Source: Fimbriimonadaceae bacterium
GTDB lineage: Bacteria; Armatimonadota; Fimbriimonadia; Fimbriimonadales; Fimbriimonadaceae
DNA: 64,000 nucleotides
Direction: 5' to 3'
Assembly (NCBI GenBank): GCA_019454105.1
Contig: CP075364.1
Span: 623,362-687,361, forward strand
The notes beneath the pieces were generated by a model, which was given only the letters and a program-made list of their open reading frames with translations, ran no database searches and was not told the DNA's origin. Shown here piece after piece: positions 53,528-63,225 of the stretch (within the stretch, counting starts at the first letter, position 1; every line of letters begins with the position of its first letter). The translations under genes were made by a program, and so were the position numbers.

Positions 53528-56374
53528 ATGGATCCCCACCCTCGCCTAAGGCTGAAGCTGCTCGGTGGGTTCCAGGCGGTTCGGATCGAAGACGGCGCGG
53601 CGGTCAAGTTTGCCAACCGCAAGGTGGCCCAGTTGCTTGCTTACCTCGTGCGAAGCCCTGGCGATCGACACGATCGGAATCGGGTCGCGAAGGCAGTTTG
53701 GCCCGACGCGGCCTCGGAAGCGGCCCTGTCTAGCCTTCGTAACGCCCTCACCCTCCTGCGCAAGGATCTCGATCAGCACGGCATTCCAGCGGACGAAGTG
53801 CTTCACGCCGACCGAGTGTCCCTGACCGTGGTGCCAGGCACAATTGAGACCGACCTGGATGAGTTGACAAAGGGGCGAGCAGGTGAAGCTCTGGCCATCT
53901 ATACCGGGCCGCTGGCGCCAGAGTGGGACACGGGCTGGGCAGCGGAGGCTCGGGCCCGGGCTCGGGCCCACGTTCGGGCCGAAGCGTGTCATGCCGACGC
54001 CGATGAGGTCGTCGCCGCCCACAGCCGGGATCCTGAAGACGAGCCGCTCTTCCAGGCTGCTGTCTCCGCACTTTTGGAGGAGGGTCAGGCGGCGCGGGCA
54101 GTCGACATCGTCCGTCGTTTCTCACGGTCGCTGCGAAAACGGGCCGGACACGCCCCGTCAGAGACCACGGCCGCCTTGGCTCGCAAGGCCCGGATCATGG
54201 CCCGAGCTAAGAGTGCGCGGCCAGAGTCGAATGTGCCACGGCCCCAGACGCCTCTTTTTGGCAGGGACACCGAACTGGAGGAGGTCACGCAAGCTCTGGC
54301 GACTCCTGGTGTTAGGGTCGTTACACTTGTCGGAACTGGAGGCGTCGGCAAGACCAGGCTGGCGCTCGATGTGGCCTGGCGGGCCAAGGACACGCTTCGG
54401 GGGGCCGTCTGGGTCGTCGACCTCGCCGCATCGACGGACCCGGCCCAAGTGCCGCGCAGCGTCCTCTCGACGGTCGCGCCTGACAGTGACGCGTCTGACG
54501 CGCGAGCCGCGCTCGTCGAGGTGCTCGCCTTTGTCCCATCGTTACTTGTGCTCGACAACCTTGAGCAGTTCGGCCCTGGCTTGCGTTCCGTGATCGACGA
54601 CCTGGCAGAGGTCCTGCCGCTCACCCAGTTCCTCGCGACCAGCCGCACAGACCCAAGGATCGAAGGGAGCCGGGTCGTCCGGCTCGAGCATCTCGCCCTG
54701 CCGAGCTTGATTGGCGACCCGCTCGACTGTCCGAGCGTCGCGCTCTATGTCGAGCGTGCACGGGCTGTGGCCCCGGGCTTTGTTCTCGACGATCCGCTTG
54801 TGCTTGGCGAACTCGCCAAAAGGCTCGAAGGGCTTCCGCTCGCGATTTGCCTCGCCGCGGCCCAGGCCGACGTCCTCTCTCCCGCCGAGACTCTCCGACA
54901 ACTCGACGACCGGTTCGCTCTTCTCCAGACCGAGACATTGCCCTGGCCCGACCGACACCGACGACTGTGGGCCTGCCTGGATTGGAGTCACCGCCTCGTG
55001 CCCGAGTCACATCGGCTCCTCGCTCGCCTCACGCCGTTCCGGGGAGGATGGACGGTGGAGACCGCCACGCCTCTCTGCCCCGACGAGCCGGTCCCTTCCA
55101 GGCTTCAGGGGCTGCTCCGGACCTGCCTGATTGCGGAGTCCTCTCGAGCAGGGCAAGTGCGCTTCGACATGGCTGAGTCGGTTCGAGAGTTTATCGAAGC
55201 CCAAATGAGCCCAGAGGAACGCGAGCAGGCGAGCGCGGGGCATGCCACGGCCATGCTCGCGTGGCTGCAGCACCCAAGCCGGACGCAGCAAACCTTCAAC
55301 GCCGGCTATCTCCGAGACCGAACGTTGGAGTACGAGAACTTGCGAGCCGCATTCGACTGGTGCCTGGAGTTCGATCCATCGGGAGCCCTGCAGGTGGTCA
55401 ACGCCCTTGCCTACTACTGGCTCAGCCGCGAGATGGCGAGGGAAGGGCTCGAGTGGATCGACCGGGCTCTGGCGCGGCCCGAGGGTCTCGAACCTGTATC
55501 GGTGGCGATGGCCCACCGGGCTCGGTCCACGATGCTTATTGGTCTCTCCCGGTTCCACGAAGCGGTTGACGCCCTTGAACAGGCTCTCAAAATCCTGCCC
55601 GACGGTACCGATCCCCTGACTCAGGCCAGAACGCTCAACTCGCTAGGCAATGCTTTGATGAGGGTCGAGCGGTTCGACGAAGCCCTTGCCAGCTTTGAGC
55701 GTGCCCAAGGTCTGTGCGAGGTCTCCGGGGCGGCAGCGGTCGGCCTGTCGATGCAGGGGAACGCAGGGCTGTGCTTGTATCTGGCTGGCCGACTGGTGGA
55801 GGCGCGGAAGACCACCGAGTCCGTCGTCGACGCACTTCGCGATGGCGACAATCACGACTGGCTGTCCTACTTTCTCCACAACCTGGGGCTCATCGCCCGA
55901 GCGGAGGGCGATGACTTCGAAGCCTTACAGTGTTTTGCCGAGGCCCGCGACGTCGCCGAGTCAGTTGGAAACGATCCAGCGGGCCGGGGGTGGCTGGCCG
56001 ATGCCGCTGTCTCTGCCGTACGGACTGGGGATCTGGACCGGGCGCGGGCCTGGATCCACCAGGGAGCACGGGCTGTCCGCCTGACGAAGGGATCGGAGCA
56101 GTACGCCGAGTGCGTCGAGGCGGCTGCGGTTCTCTTCGAGTCCGAGGGTGAACTCGATGAGGCGGCGGCTTTGCTCGCGGCCCTGGTAGAGAGCGGCCTT
56201 TCGCCGCAACGGTCGCAGGCCGATCGCTCGCCCCGGCCGGCCGAGCGGCTCGAGCGTTTGCGCCAACGACTGGGGCCAGCTTTCACCCTGGCCGCGGGCC
56301 GTTACCGCGGCTTGGCTTTCGTCGAGCTTCTTGAAGAGGTCGCGGATGCGACCGCTTCCTCAGATTCCCTGTAG
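53528..56374 (+). CDS. SARP-type regulator with BTAD, NB-ARC-like ATPase and TPR domains
   Basis: The 948-residue protein starts with a winged-helix DNA-binding domain (LKLLGGFQAVRIEDG, NRVAKAVWPDAASEAALSS, residues 8-80), then a bacterial transcriptional activation (BTAD) helical repeat to about 225. An ATPase domain follows with the P-loop LVGTGGVGKTRLAL (267-280) and Walker B SLLVLDNLEQ (Asp343), then a winged-helix region and TPR-like repeats (ARTLNSLGNALMRVERFDEA, and others) to the end. This is the AfsR-like SARP layout: an ATP-driven switch that activates transcription. Its neighbours are large exported proteins, so it may control one of them, but no binding sites are known. Confidence 0.88.
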   Translation: MDPHPRLRLKLLGGFQAVRIEDGAAVKFANRKVAQLLAYLVRSPGDRHDRNRVAKAVWPDAASEAALSSLRNALTLLRKDLDQHGIPADEVLHADRVSLTVVPGTIETDLDELTKGRAGEALAIYTGPLAPEWDTGWAAEARARARAHVRAEACHADADEVVAAHSRDPEDEPLFQAAVSALLEEGQAARAVDIVRRFSRSLRKRAGHAPSETTAALARKARIMARAKSARPESNVPRPQTPLFGRDTELEEVTQALATPGVRVVTLVGTGGVGKTRLALDVAWRAKDTLRGAVWVVDLAASTDPAQVPRSVLSTVAPDSDASDARAALVEVLAFVPSLLVLDNLEQFGPGLRSVIDDLAEVLPLTQFLATSRTDPRIEGSRVVRLEHLALPSLIGDPLDCPSVALYVERARAVAPGFVLDDPLVLGELAKRLEGLPLAICLAAAQADVLSPAETLRQLDDRFALLQTETLPWPDRHRRLWACLDWSHRLVPESHRLLARLTPFRGGWTVETATPLCPDEPVPSRLQGLLRTCLIAESSRAGQVRFDMAESVREFIEAQMSPEEREQASAGHATAMLAWLQHPSRTQQTFNAGYLRDRTLEYENLRAAFDWCLEFDPSGALQVVNALAYYWLSREMAREGLEWIDRALARPEGLEPVSVAMAHRARSTMLIGLSRFHEAVDALEQALKILPDGTDPLTQARTLNSLGNALMRVERFDEALASFERAQGLCEVSGAAAVGLSMQGNAGLCLYLAGRLVEARKTTESVVDALRDGDNHDWLSYFLHNLGLIARAEGDDFEALQCFAEARDVAESVGNDPAGRGWLADAAVSAVRTGDLDRARAWIHQGARAVRLTKGSEQYAECVEAAAVLFESEGELDEAAALLAALVESGLSPQRSQADRSPRPAERLERLRQRLGPAFTLAAGRYRGLAFVELLEEVADATASSDSL

Positions 56375-56609
56375 GCTTGAGCCAAGGCTCCTTCGGGGCT
56401 CCGGCTCAGGAGGTTGGCCCTTCTGCGTCGAATGGCGTCGTCCCTGAGTGACAGAAATGCCGGTCTTGATGCTCTTGCAAAGCGCTTTGCGCTGGATTCG
56501 CGGTATGGCTCGCCACGATGACGCTGGGCCGATTCTGGCCGAGGCAAGCCATGTCCAATGCGACCATCATACAAGTCACTTCGTTCCGAAACCAGCGAGG
56601 CGCGGTTCG

Positions 56610-59600
56610 ATGATCCTCAATTCATATTGCCTGAGCGTCGCAATCAGCTGGGCGACGCTCGTCTCGACCGAGCAGGAGCTGCGCCGAGATGTCGATCTTT
56701 GGTCACGCGCAAGCGTCGAGCGGGCCGAAAAGGCGACGAGAGACCACTTGGTCGCGAAACGGGCGTTGGGACTACTGAAATCAGGTGAAGAAAAGGCCCT
56801 CAAAAAGCAAACCTCCTACTACCAGTTGCGGGCCCAGCTCCTCAGGACGAGGGCTTGGCCGGAGGACCGCATTGATGTCTCCCGCTATCAGAAAGCCATG
56901 GAACACAAGCGTCAAATGCCCGAGGCGTCCAACAGCGACTACATCGGGTCGGGCTGGACTTTCTTCGGCCCCCGCAACATGTCGGCGGGCAGCGCGGCTA
57001 TGGGCACAAGCCCGGTCACAGGGCGAGTCAACTCTGTCAGGCATGATCCTGCGTCGCCGAACACCTGGTGGGTCGGCGGGGCTACGGGCGGAGTGAGCAA
57101 GACCACGAACAACGGGGCAGGCTTTTCCATCCTCGCAGACAAGTGGGACTACATGTATGTGAGCGACATCGAGGTCGACCCTTCCAACAGCAACCGTGTC
57201 GCGGTCGCGACCGGGGACTTCCCAGGTTGGTGGGGGTACGGCATGGGCATCATGATCACTACCAACGGCGGCTCGACGTGGACGAACCGATTGCGGACCG
57301 AACTCGGGGGAACGGAGGCGTCGGACATTTCGTTCGATCCAGACACCCCCGGTGTGATGCTCGTGACCGCAGGTCGAGGGTCGGGCAACACGGGGAACGG
57401 AGTGTGGCGGTCGACAGACAACGGAACGACCTGGACGAGGGCGCTCAACACGACCGACGGGTTCACAAAGATCTCTCACTCCCTCCGTTCGAGCAACATC
57501 CGGAACATTTATGTAGGAACTGAAATCGGCGGAGGCGTTTATCGGAGCCGAGACGGCGGGGTCACCTGGCAAGCGGTCCACCTCCCGAACAACTTGGGAC
57601 TCGTGACCCTGGCCACTTCGACGACGGCGCGCGACACGGTCTACGCCTATTCCTCGGCGGGCAACGTTTATCGAAGCACAAACGCGGGCAACTCCTGGAC
57701 GTCGATCAGCGGGAACATTTCGAGCGTCCTCGGCGGGTTTGACGACACGTGGAAGCAAACAGCCTACAACTATTTGTTCGGAGTCGTGAACAGCCTGACG
57801 GACGGGTCTGGTACCGATGTGCTCGTGCTCGGCATGGTCGACATCTTCGTCACGACGAACCCCGGGTCGGCGAGCCCGAGCTGGACAGTTCCGTTCCGGA
57901 ACGGCAGCGCGCGCACGATCCACTCCGATGCCCATGGGTTCTCACAACACCCAACCGCTAAGAACCGAGCCCTCGTCGGCACCGACGGAGGCGTGTGGGA
58001 AATCTCGTATTTTCCCGCGCCCATAGGCTGGGTTGTCGCGAACAGGAACGAGTCGCTGCGCCTTACGGAGCACCTCCATCTTTCCGCCCACCCGAATGCC
58101 AGCGCCCAGCCCGACTATGTGCTCACCGGCATGTGGCACAACGGGGCCACGACTTCGAACAATGACCCCTGGAACTGGCAGGGACTCCACGGGGCCGACG
58201 GCATGTATACGGCGATCGACGACGTGAATCCCAATATCCAGTTCTCAAGCATTCAAAACCTCGGCCAGGGCGGCACCGGTGAGGTCGAGATCATTGCTAC
58301 CATGAACGGATGGACTTCGGGCGCGACCTACAAACGTTCGACGAACGAGGTCTTCCCATTCATCACACCATGGACCGAGGTGCCCGGGGAGAGCGGCTCG
58401 CTCTATTTTGCCGCTCGTCGACTTTGGAAGTCCCGGCTGACCAGTGGAGTCATGACGTGGAACACCGATGTCACGGGTTCGACGGTAACTCCCATCAACA
58501 CCGAAGTGACGGCCATTGCCGCGGCCTCAGCATCAACGGTCTTCCTTGGTAACGACATCGGGGAGGTCAGGGGCGCACTGAACGTCGTGACGGGTGGCAT
58601 GCCCGTCCTGGCGGATCTGACAGGAGTGATCACTTCGATCGCGGTCGGATCGACCGACCCCGACGACTTGCTTGTAACGACCGGCAACGGGCGTTTCCCT
58701 GGGGGCAACGGCGCGGTCTGGGAGATCCTCGACGCGACAGATTCGATCAACAGGCAGATTGTCAACCGCAGCGGGTCGGGTACCACGGCTCTCCCGGGCA
58801 TCGGGGCGAACTGGATCGTTCGCGACCCGTACCAGCCAGTAACTACATGGTACGCCGCGACAGACCTCGGGGTCTTTTACACTCAGGATCGCGGGGCCAA
58901 TTGGTACAACGCCACCGAGCCCCTCGGACTCCCGAACGCCTTGATCTATCACCTCGCCGTCAGCGACGGCTACCTCTATGCGGGAACGTTTGGCCGGGGG
59001 GTCTGGCGGATGCAACTCAGGCAGTCCGCTCCCGACGTGACCGGATTCACGTTCGCCGGCGCCGACGTCACGGGCGGCAACCTCGCCGACGGCACCGTGA
59101 CTCTGGCAAGTCCGACCCCGCCTGCCGGTCTGAACGTGCTCTTCACGTCAAACAACCAGTCAGCAGTTCCGGCACAAGCTGTGTTCGTGCCAGGAGGGAG
59201 GACGGTGTCTAATGTCCAATTGAGAACGAACATCGTCGGTGCCCACACAACGGTCAGCGTCACTGCGCTCTCGGGCAACGGACAAGCCAGCGACTCAATC
59301 ATCGTCCGGGAGTGCTCCGTGATCGGGGTCAGCGTCCCGAATGTCACGGGCGGCAACTCGGTGCAAGGCACAGTGACGCTCGACCGCGCAGCGCCAGATG
59401 GCGGCCTGCCTGTGTCGCTGGCTGACAACGATGCGGGAACGACCGTCCCTGCCCAGATCACAGTCCCGGAGGGGGCCACGGTCGGAACCTTCAACGTCCA
59501 AACTCAACTCACACCCATCGACCGGACGGTCAGTGTCCAGGCAAGCGGCCCAGGAAGCGGGGCTCAAGGCTCGTTCACGCGGCTGGGCGTTTCGCTCACC

Positions 59601-60650
59601 TCGGCCGTCGTCACGCCCGACCCGGTCTGGAACACCCAGCCGTCGGGAATCCGGCTCACTCTGAACAGAGCCGCCCCGACGAGCGGCTTCCCAGTGACGA
59701 TCGTCAGCGGGAACCCGGCGGTGGCAAGCGCGCCGGCCAACTTCAGCGTCCCCAATGGGGCGACGACGTCTGTCGCGCCGATTGATACCTTTTGGGTCGC
59801 GGCCGACACGGTCTGCGGTTTTCGAGTGACGGACCCCTACCAGGGATTCATCGAGGACACCCTCCTCGTCCGCAATCTGAGCGTCACCGGCCTTGGGTTC
59901 ACGCCAAACCCGGTTGTGGGTGGGGAACAGGTCACTGGCACAGCGACCCTGAACAAAAGCGTCGGTTCGACTCCAGTCACATTGAGCATCACGAACAGCA
60001 ACCCGGCTTTGCTCCAAGTGCCGACCCAAGTTACCGTCCTTGCGAACCAGTCGTCGGCCAACTTCGTCGGTATCACGAACCCGCCAGGTTCGATCTCGAC
60101 AGCGGACGTCGAGGTGCAGTTAGGGTCCCGTCGTGACCCCGGAGCCTTCGCCGAGACGAGACTGACGGTCCTTCCGAACGTGATCACCGTGGTGCCGTCG
60201 AGCATCACGGTGAATCTCGGCCGCATCGATGCTGGGACTGTCGCGAGCTTGGCCGCGATCGACGGCGACGTGCTCCGCGTTTGCCGGTTCGTCGTTCCCA
60301 ATCAGACGGTCGCGCCTGTCACGGTCCAGGTCAACGGCAACGCACCGATCGGATCGGCTTCGGCCCTCGAGGTCCACGTCCGATCGCGGATGAGTGTCAC
60401 CGGGCAGTTCACACAGAACCTTGAAATGTTCAACTGGGTGACCAACAACTGGGACGCGGTAGATACCCGAACAGACAACTCGAACACGACATTTGCTGAC
60501 CGGGTGCTAATCGGATCGGGCGACTTGACACGCCTTCTCCGTTCAGACGGGTCGCTCAGGGTGCGGTATCGGGTTCGGAACACAGGCCCGACCGCCTCGC
60601 CGACCTGGTGTCACGAGGTCGACCGGCTCAACTGGATACTCAGGCCTTAA
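56610..60650 (+). CDS. Giant exported BNR/VPS10-like propeller with Ig-like repeats and shared C-terminal domain
   Basis: I start at MILNSYCLSVAISWATLVST, a signal peptide with GAGG nine bases before the ATG, giving 1,346 residues; the longer frame begins with unlikely sequence. The first 800 residues form a large propeller with Asp-box turns (ITTNGGSTWTNRL, WRSTDNGTTWTRAL, YRSRDGGVTWQAV, FYTQDRGANWYNA). Four Ig-like repeats of about 90 residues follow, each with GGNLADGTVTLA-type strands. The last 155 residues are the domain shared with three other proteins (VHVRSRMSVTGQFTQNLEMF, VRNTGPTASPTWCHEVDRLNW). Paralogous to the 829-residue propeller. The gene follows the SARP-like regulator by 235 bases. 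Confidence 0.85.
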   Translation: MILNSYCLSVAISWATLVSTEQELRRDVDLWSRASVERAEKATRDHLVAKRALGLLKSGEEKALKKQTSYYQLRAQLLRTRAWPEDRIDVSRYQKAMEHKRQMPEASNSDYIGSGWTFFGPRNMSAGSAAMGTSPVTGRVNSVRHDPASPNTWWVGGATGGVSKTTNNGAGFSILADKWDYMYVSDIEVDPSNSNRVAVATGDFPGWWGYGMGIMITTNGGSTWTNRLRTELGGTEASDISFDPDTPGVMLVTAGRGSGNTGNGVWRSTDNGTTWTRALNTTDGFTKISHSLRSSNIRNIYVGTEIGGGVYRSRDGGVTWQAVHLPNNLGLVTLATSTTARDTVYAYSSAGNVYRSTNAGNSWTSISGNISSVLGGFDDTWKQTAYNYLFGVVNSLTDGSGTDVLVLGMVDIFVTTNPGSASPSWTVPFRNGSARTIHSDAHGFSQHPTAKNRALVGTDGGVWEISYFPAPIGWVVANRNESLRLTEHLHLSAHPNASAQPDYVLTGMWHNGATTSNNDPWNWQGLHGADGMYTAIDDVNPNIQFSSIQNLGQGGTGEVEIIATMNGWTSGATYKRSTNEVFPFITPWTEVPGESGSLYFAARRLWKSRLTSGVMTWNTDVTGSTVTPINTEVTAIAAASASTVFLGNDIGEVRGALNVVTGGMPVLADLTGVITSIAVGSTDPDDLLVTTGNGRFPGGNGAVWEILDATDSINRQIVNRSGSGTTALPGIGANWIVRDPYQPVTTWYAATDLGVFYTQDRGANWYNATEPLGLPNALIYHLAVSDGYLYAGTFGRGVWRMQLRQSAPDVTGFTFAGADVTGGNLADGTVTLASPTPPAGLNVLFTSNNQSAVPAQAVFVPGGRTVSNVQLRTNIVGAHTTVSVTALSGNGQASDSIIVRECSVIGVSVPNVTGGNSVQGTVTLDRAAPDGGLPVSLADNDAGTTVPAQITVPEGATVGTFNVQTQLTPIDRTVSVQASGPGSGAQGSFTRLGVSLTSAVVTPDPVWNTQPSGIRLTLNRAAPTSGFPVTIVSGNPAVASAPANFSVPNGATTSVAPIDTFWVAADTVCGFRVTDPYQGFIEDTLLVRNLSVTGLGFTPNPVVGGEQVTGTATLNKSVGSTPVTLSITNSNPALLQVPTQVTVLANQSSANFVGITNPPGSISTADVEVQLGSRRDPGAFAETRLTVLPNVITVVPSSITVNLGRIDAGTVASLAAIDGDVLRVCRFVVPNQTVAPVTVQVNGNAPIGSASALEVHVRSRMSVTGQFTQNLEMFNWVTNNWDAVDTRTDNSNTTFADRVLIGSGDLTRLLRSDGSLRVRYRVRNTGPTASPTWCHEVDRLNWILRP

Positions 60651-60657
60651 CTCGCCG

Positions 60658-60697
60658 GAGCAGGGAACACGGGCCAAGCGCCCGGGTTCCCTGCTCA
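60658..60697 (+). terminator. Hairpin terminator
   Basis: GAGCAGGGAAC pairs with GTTCCCTGCTC, with an inner GGGC/GCCC pair. It starts eight bases after the propeller gene stop. Confidence 0.75.
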
Positions 60698-60769
60698 CTT
60701 GACCGACGGAGAGGGACAGAGGCGACACTGTGACCCGATCCCCCTTTGGAAGCAAGTGCCTTCCCCCAC

Positions 60770-60796
60770 CCCCCTCCCCCGTGACGGGGGAGGGGG
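60770..60796. repeat. CCCCCTCCCCCG hairpin repeat, copy 2
   Basis: A 12-bp perfect stem with a TGA loop, nearly identical to the element at 53287-53311. It sits between convergent genes. Confidence 0.65.
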
Positions 60797-60870
60797 TTTA
60801 TCCCCCTTCTGAGGCCTCGGTCTCCCTGCGGAGAAGACGGACTGCACGGCAAGGGTGACGGTCTCGTTCC

Positions 60871-62016
60871 CTAATGCGGCACCGATTCGATCACGTCGTA
60901 TCCAGAAGACGACGTGTCCACGTTCGCGCTGCCCTGACTCACCATCCAGAAGAACCCGCCGATGATGAGCAGTCCGAGCAGGACGGCGAGGGCGACTTTC
61001 CAGAAGCTGACAGGCGCCTCGCCGCGGACTTCCCCTGTTTGGCCGTTCACCAAGAAGTTCCAGGATCGGCCCCGATATCGATAGGCGCCTGACCAAATCG
61101 GCAACAGCAGGTGCTTGAAGGTGACGTCGTTGTATTGGGTCGACTTCGAAGTGATCTGCTGCCGGTCGCCACCGATGTCGGCCCGGATCGCCATGTCGAT
61201 CGTTGGCTGCATCTTGACCGTGGCCGTCTCCCATCCGGAAGCAAGGTCGGTGTCATAGCGCATCGCACGGAAACCTGAGAGAAAGTCTGCCTGATAGGGC
61301 ACGAGGCCGCCGAGCTTCCAAGAGTCCATCGCGTCCGCGTACTTCGGAGGAAGGTGGGTGCTCGCCAGGACGAGCACGTCGTCAAAGGCCACTTGCACCA
61401 CCCCCGCCGCTGGATACCAATGGGTCTTGGTGACCGTCCGCGACTGCCGGTTGCCGTTGGCGTCGGTGTAGTACTGGGTTTCGGTGTAATCGATCCCCTT
61501 CATGCCGGTATAGCGGGTGACAGTGTCGGAGTCGTACGTCCAGTAGGGGACGTAGACCCCCTCGATGGCATGGTGGCGCAGGGCCAAGCGCTTCAAGTCG
61601 TTCGGGGCCCAGAAACGGCTCGTCACCCACTTTTGATAGAGCTCCTTGGCTTGCCTTTCCTTGACCTGGAAGGGAAGGAGCGAACCTGGCACGATCCGCA
61701 CCTCCGGCTTGGCGGGAACGACCACGTCCGACCCGCAGAACGGGCACCGCCCTGCCTCTTGGTTGGCAGGCAGGGTGAACTCGGCCCCACAGCTGTTGCA
61801 GTGGACGGCAGCATCGGTCTCGAGCTCGGTGTTCAGACGGGCCTTGTCGAGATAGGAGTTGAAATCGAGCTCCCGGATCTCCTCCTGGGGGGCCGTCTCG
61901 ATCGTTTGGGCGTGGCCACAATAGGGACAGACCAGCGAGGTCGTTCCCGGGGCGAACTCCAGCTTCGCCCCGCACTGGGCGCACGGGTAGCGCAGAACCT
62001 GGCTCATGGTCTCCAC
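60871..62016 (-). CDS. Zinc-ribbon membrane protein, YdjG-like
   Basis: The 381 residues open with two zinc ribbons: RYPCAQCGAKLEF...LVCPYCGHAQ and VHCNSCGAEFTLP...CPFCGSDVVVP. A domain of about 200 residues follows with VPYWTYDSDTVTRYTGMKG, TKTHWYPAAGVVQVAFDDVL and YRYRGRSWNFLVNGQTGEVR, then one membrane segment (VALAVLLGLLIIGGFFWMV) near the C-terminus. The layout resembles Bacillus YdjG, a membrane protein of the PspA-associated ydjFGHI operon; this parallel is from memory. The start may be three codons later at MSQV. It follows the SPFH gene by 37 bases on the same strand, so the two are probably cotranscribed. Confidence 0.8.
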   Translation of the reverse strand: METMSQVLRYPCAQCGAKLEFAPGTTSLVCPYCGHAQTIETAPQEEIRELDFNSYLDKARLNTELETDAAVHCNSCGAEFTLPANQEAGRCPFCGSDVVVPAKPEVRIVPGSLLPFQVKERQAKELYQKWVTSRFWAPNDLKRLALRHHAIEGVYVPYWTYDSDTVTRYTGMKGIDYTETQYYTDANGNRQSRTVTKTHWYPAAGVVQVAFDDVLVLASTHLPPKYADAMDSWKLGGLVPYQADFLSGFRAMRYDTDLASGWETATVKMQPTIDMAIRADIGGDRQQITSKSTQYNDVTFKHLLLPIWSGAYRYRGRSWNFLVNGQTGEVRGEAPVSFWKVALAVLLGLLIIGGFFWMVSQGSANVDTSSSGYDVIESVPH

Positions 62017-62053
62017 GGGCCGGATCTGTCAAGCCTGCGCGACAGGCCCATCC

Positions 62054-63151
62054 TTACTGGCCAGGGATCGGCGGCGGCACGTTGGCGAGCAAGGCCGCCA
62101 CTTCGGGCACGTCTTTCGCCGCCGTCCATGTGGCCATTCCCGCCGACCAGACCAGCGTCTCGCCCGTGAGCCTCCCCTCGCCCACCATCTGCTGGAGCGC
62201 GCTCATCGCGAACGGTCCGGTTTGCTGACCGTTGACCGCCACATGGAACTGCTTCTCCTGCGGCATGGGCGGGGGTGTTGGCGCGCCCTGGGGCTGCTGC
62301 ATCGATTGTTGGGCCATCTGGGCCGCGATCTGGCCCGCCGCCATCTGGGCCCCGAGGCCGCCCATGCCGCCCGGGTTCTCCGCTCCCTTCACCATCGCCT
62401 CGCCCGCCTGCATCTGCATGTACTCCGTCATCACGCCGCCCATCGCACCGATCTTCGAGCGCGTGTCGATCGCCTGCTCGACCTCCGGCGGGACGCTCAC
62501 GTTCTCGATCAGTAGGTTGATCAGCTCCAGGCCGTGCTCGTTGAACTTGGACTGGATCTTATCGGTCAGGAACTGGCCCATCTCGCCGTATTTGGAGTAG
62601 AGGTCCAGCACCGGCATCTTCGTCTCGGCGAAAGCGTCGGCGAGGGCGCTCACGATGAAGTTGCGCAGTTGCTCGCTGATCTGGTCGGTGGTGAACTCCC
62701 AGTTCGTGCCGACCACCTCGCGCAGGAACTGGGCCGCGTCCTTGACCCGCGTCGAGTAAGTGCCGAACGCCCGCACCCGCACCATGCCGAAGTCGGCGTC
62801 GCGCATCATGATCGGGTTCATCGTGCCCCACTTCAGGTCGGTGAACCGCTTCGTGTTGACGAAGTAGACCTCCGCTTTGAACGGGCTGTTGAATCCGTAC
62901 TTCCAGCCCTTGAGGGTCGAAAGGATGGGGAGGTTGGCCGTTTCCAGCGTGTACATCCCGGGCTGGAAAACGTCGGCGATCCGCCCCTCGTCGACGAACA
63001 CCGCCACCTGGCTCTCGCGGACCGTGAGCTTGGCCCCGTTCTTGATCTCGTTGCCGTGCCGCTCAAAGCGGTAGACCATCGTGTCGGTCGACGAGTCTGT
63101 CCACTCGATGATGTCGATGAACTCGCCGCGGAGCTTGTCGAAGATCCCCAT
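62054..63151 (-). CDS. SPFH-domain protein with C-terminal GYF-type domain, YdjI-like
   Basis: I start at MGIFDKLRGEFIDIIEW, preceded by GGCGGCAAG; the longer frame adds 40 unrelated residues. The 365-residue protein has an SPFH (virion-core-like) domain to about residue 215 (RVRAFGTYSTRVKDAAQFLR, LYSKYGEMGQFLTDKIQSKF), then an Ala-, Gly- and Met-rich linker with QMAAGQIAAQMAQQSMQQ, and a GYF_2-type domain with FHVAVNGQQTGPFAMSAL and VWSAGMATWTAAKDVPEV. YdjI of Bacillus has a related SPFH layout and pairs with YdjG, here the next gene. The function is likely scaffolding of a membrane microdomain; no PspA homologue is in the window. Confidence 0.82.
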   Translation of the reverse strand: MGIFDKLRGEFIDIIEWTDSSTDTMVYRFERHGNEIKNGAKLTVRESQVAVFVDEGRIADVFQPGMYTLETANLPILSTLKGWKYGFNSPFKAEVYFVNTKRFTDLKWGTMNPIMMRDADFGMVRVRAFGTYSTRVKDAAQFLREVVGTNWEFTTDQISEQLRNFIVSALADAFAETKMPVLDLYSKYGEMGQFLTDKIQSKFNEHGLELINLLIENVSVPPEVEQAIDTRSKIGAMGGVMTEYMQMQAGEAMVKGAENPGGMGGLGAQMAAGQIAAQMAQQSMQQPQGAPTPPPMPQEKQFHVAVNGQQTGPFAMSALQQMVGEGRLTGETLVWSAGMATWTAAKDVPEVAALLANVPPPIPGQ

Positions 63152-63225
63152 CTTGCCGCCAAGTATACGCCCAGACAGGCTCGCTGGGTTGCGAGGCTTG
63201 GTGTCGGGCGCGCCCCCTAGCTGGT

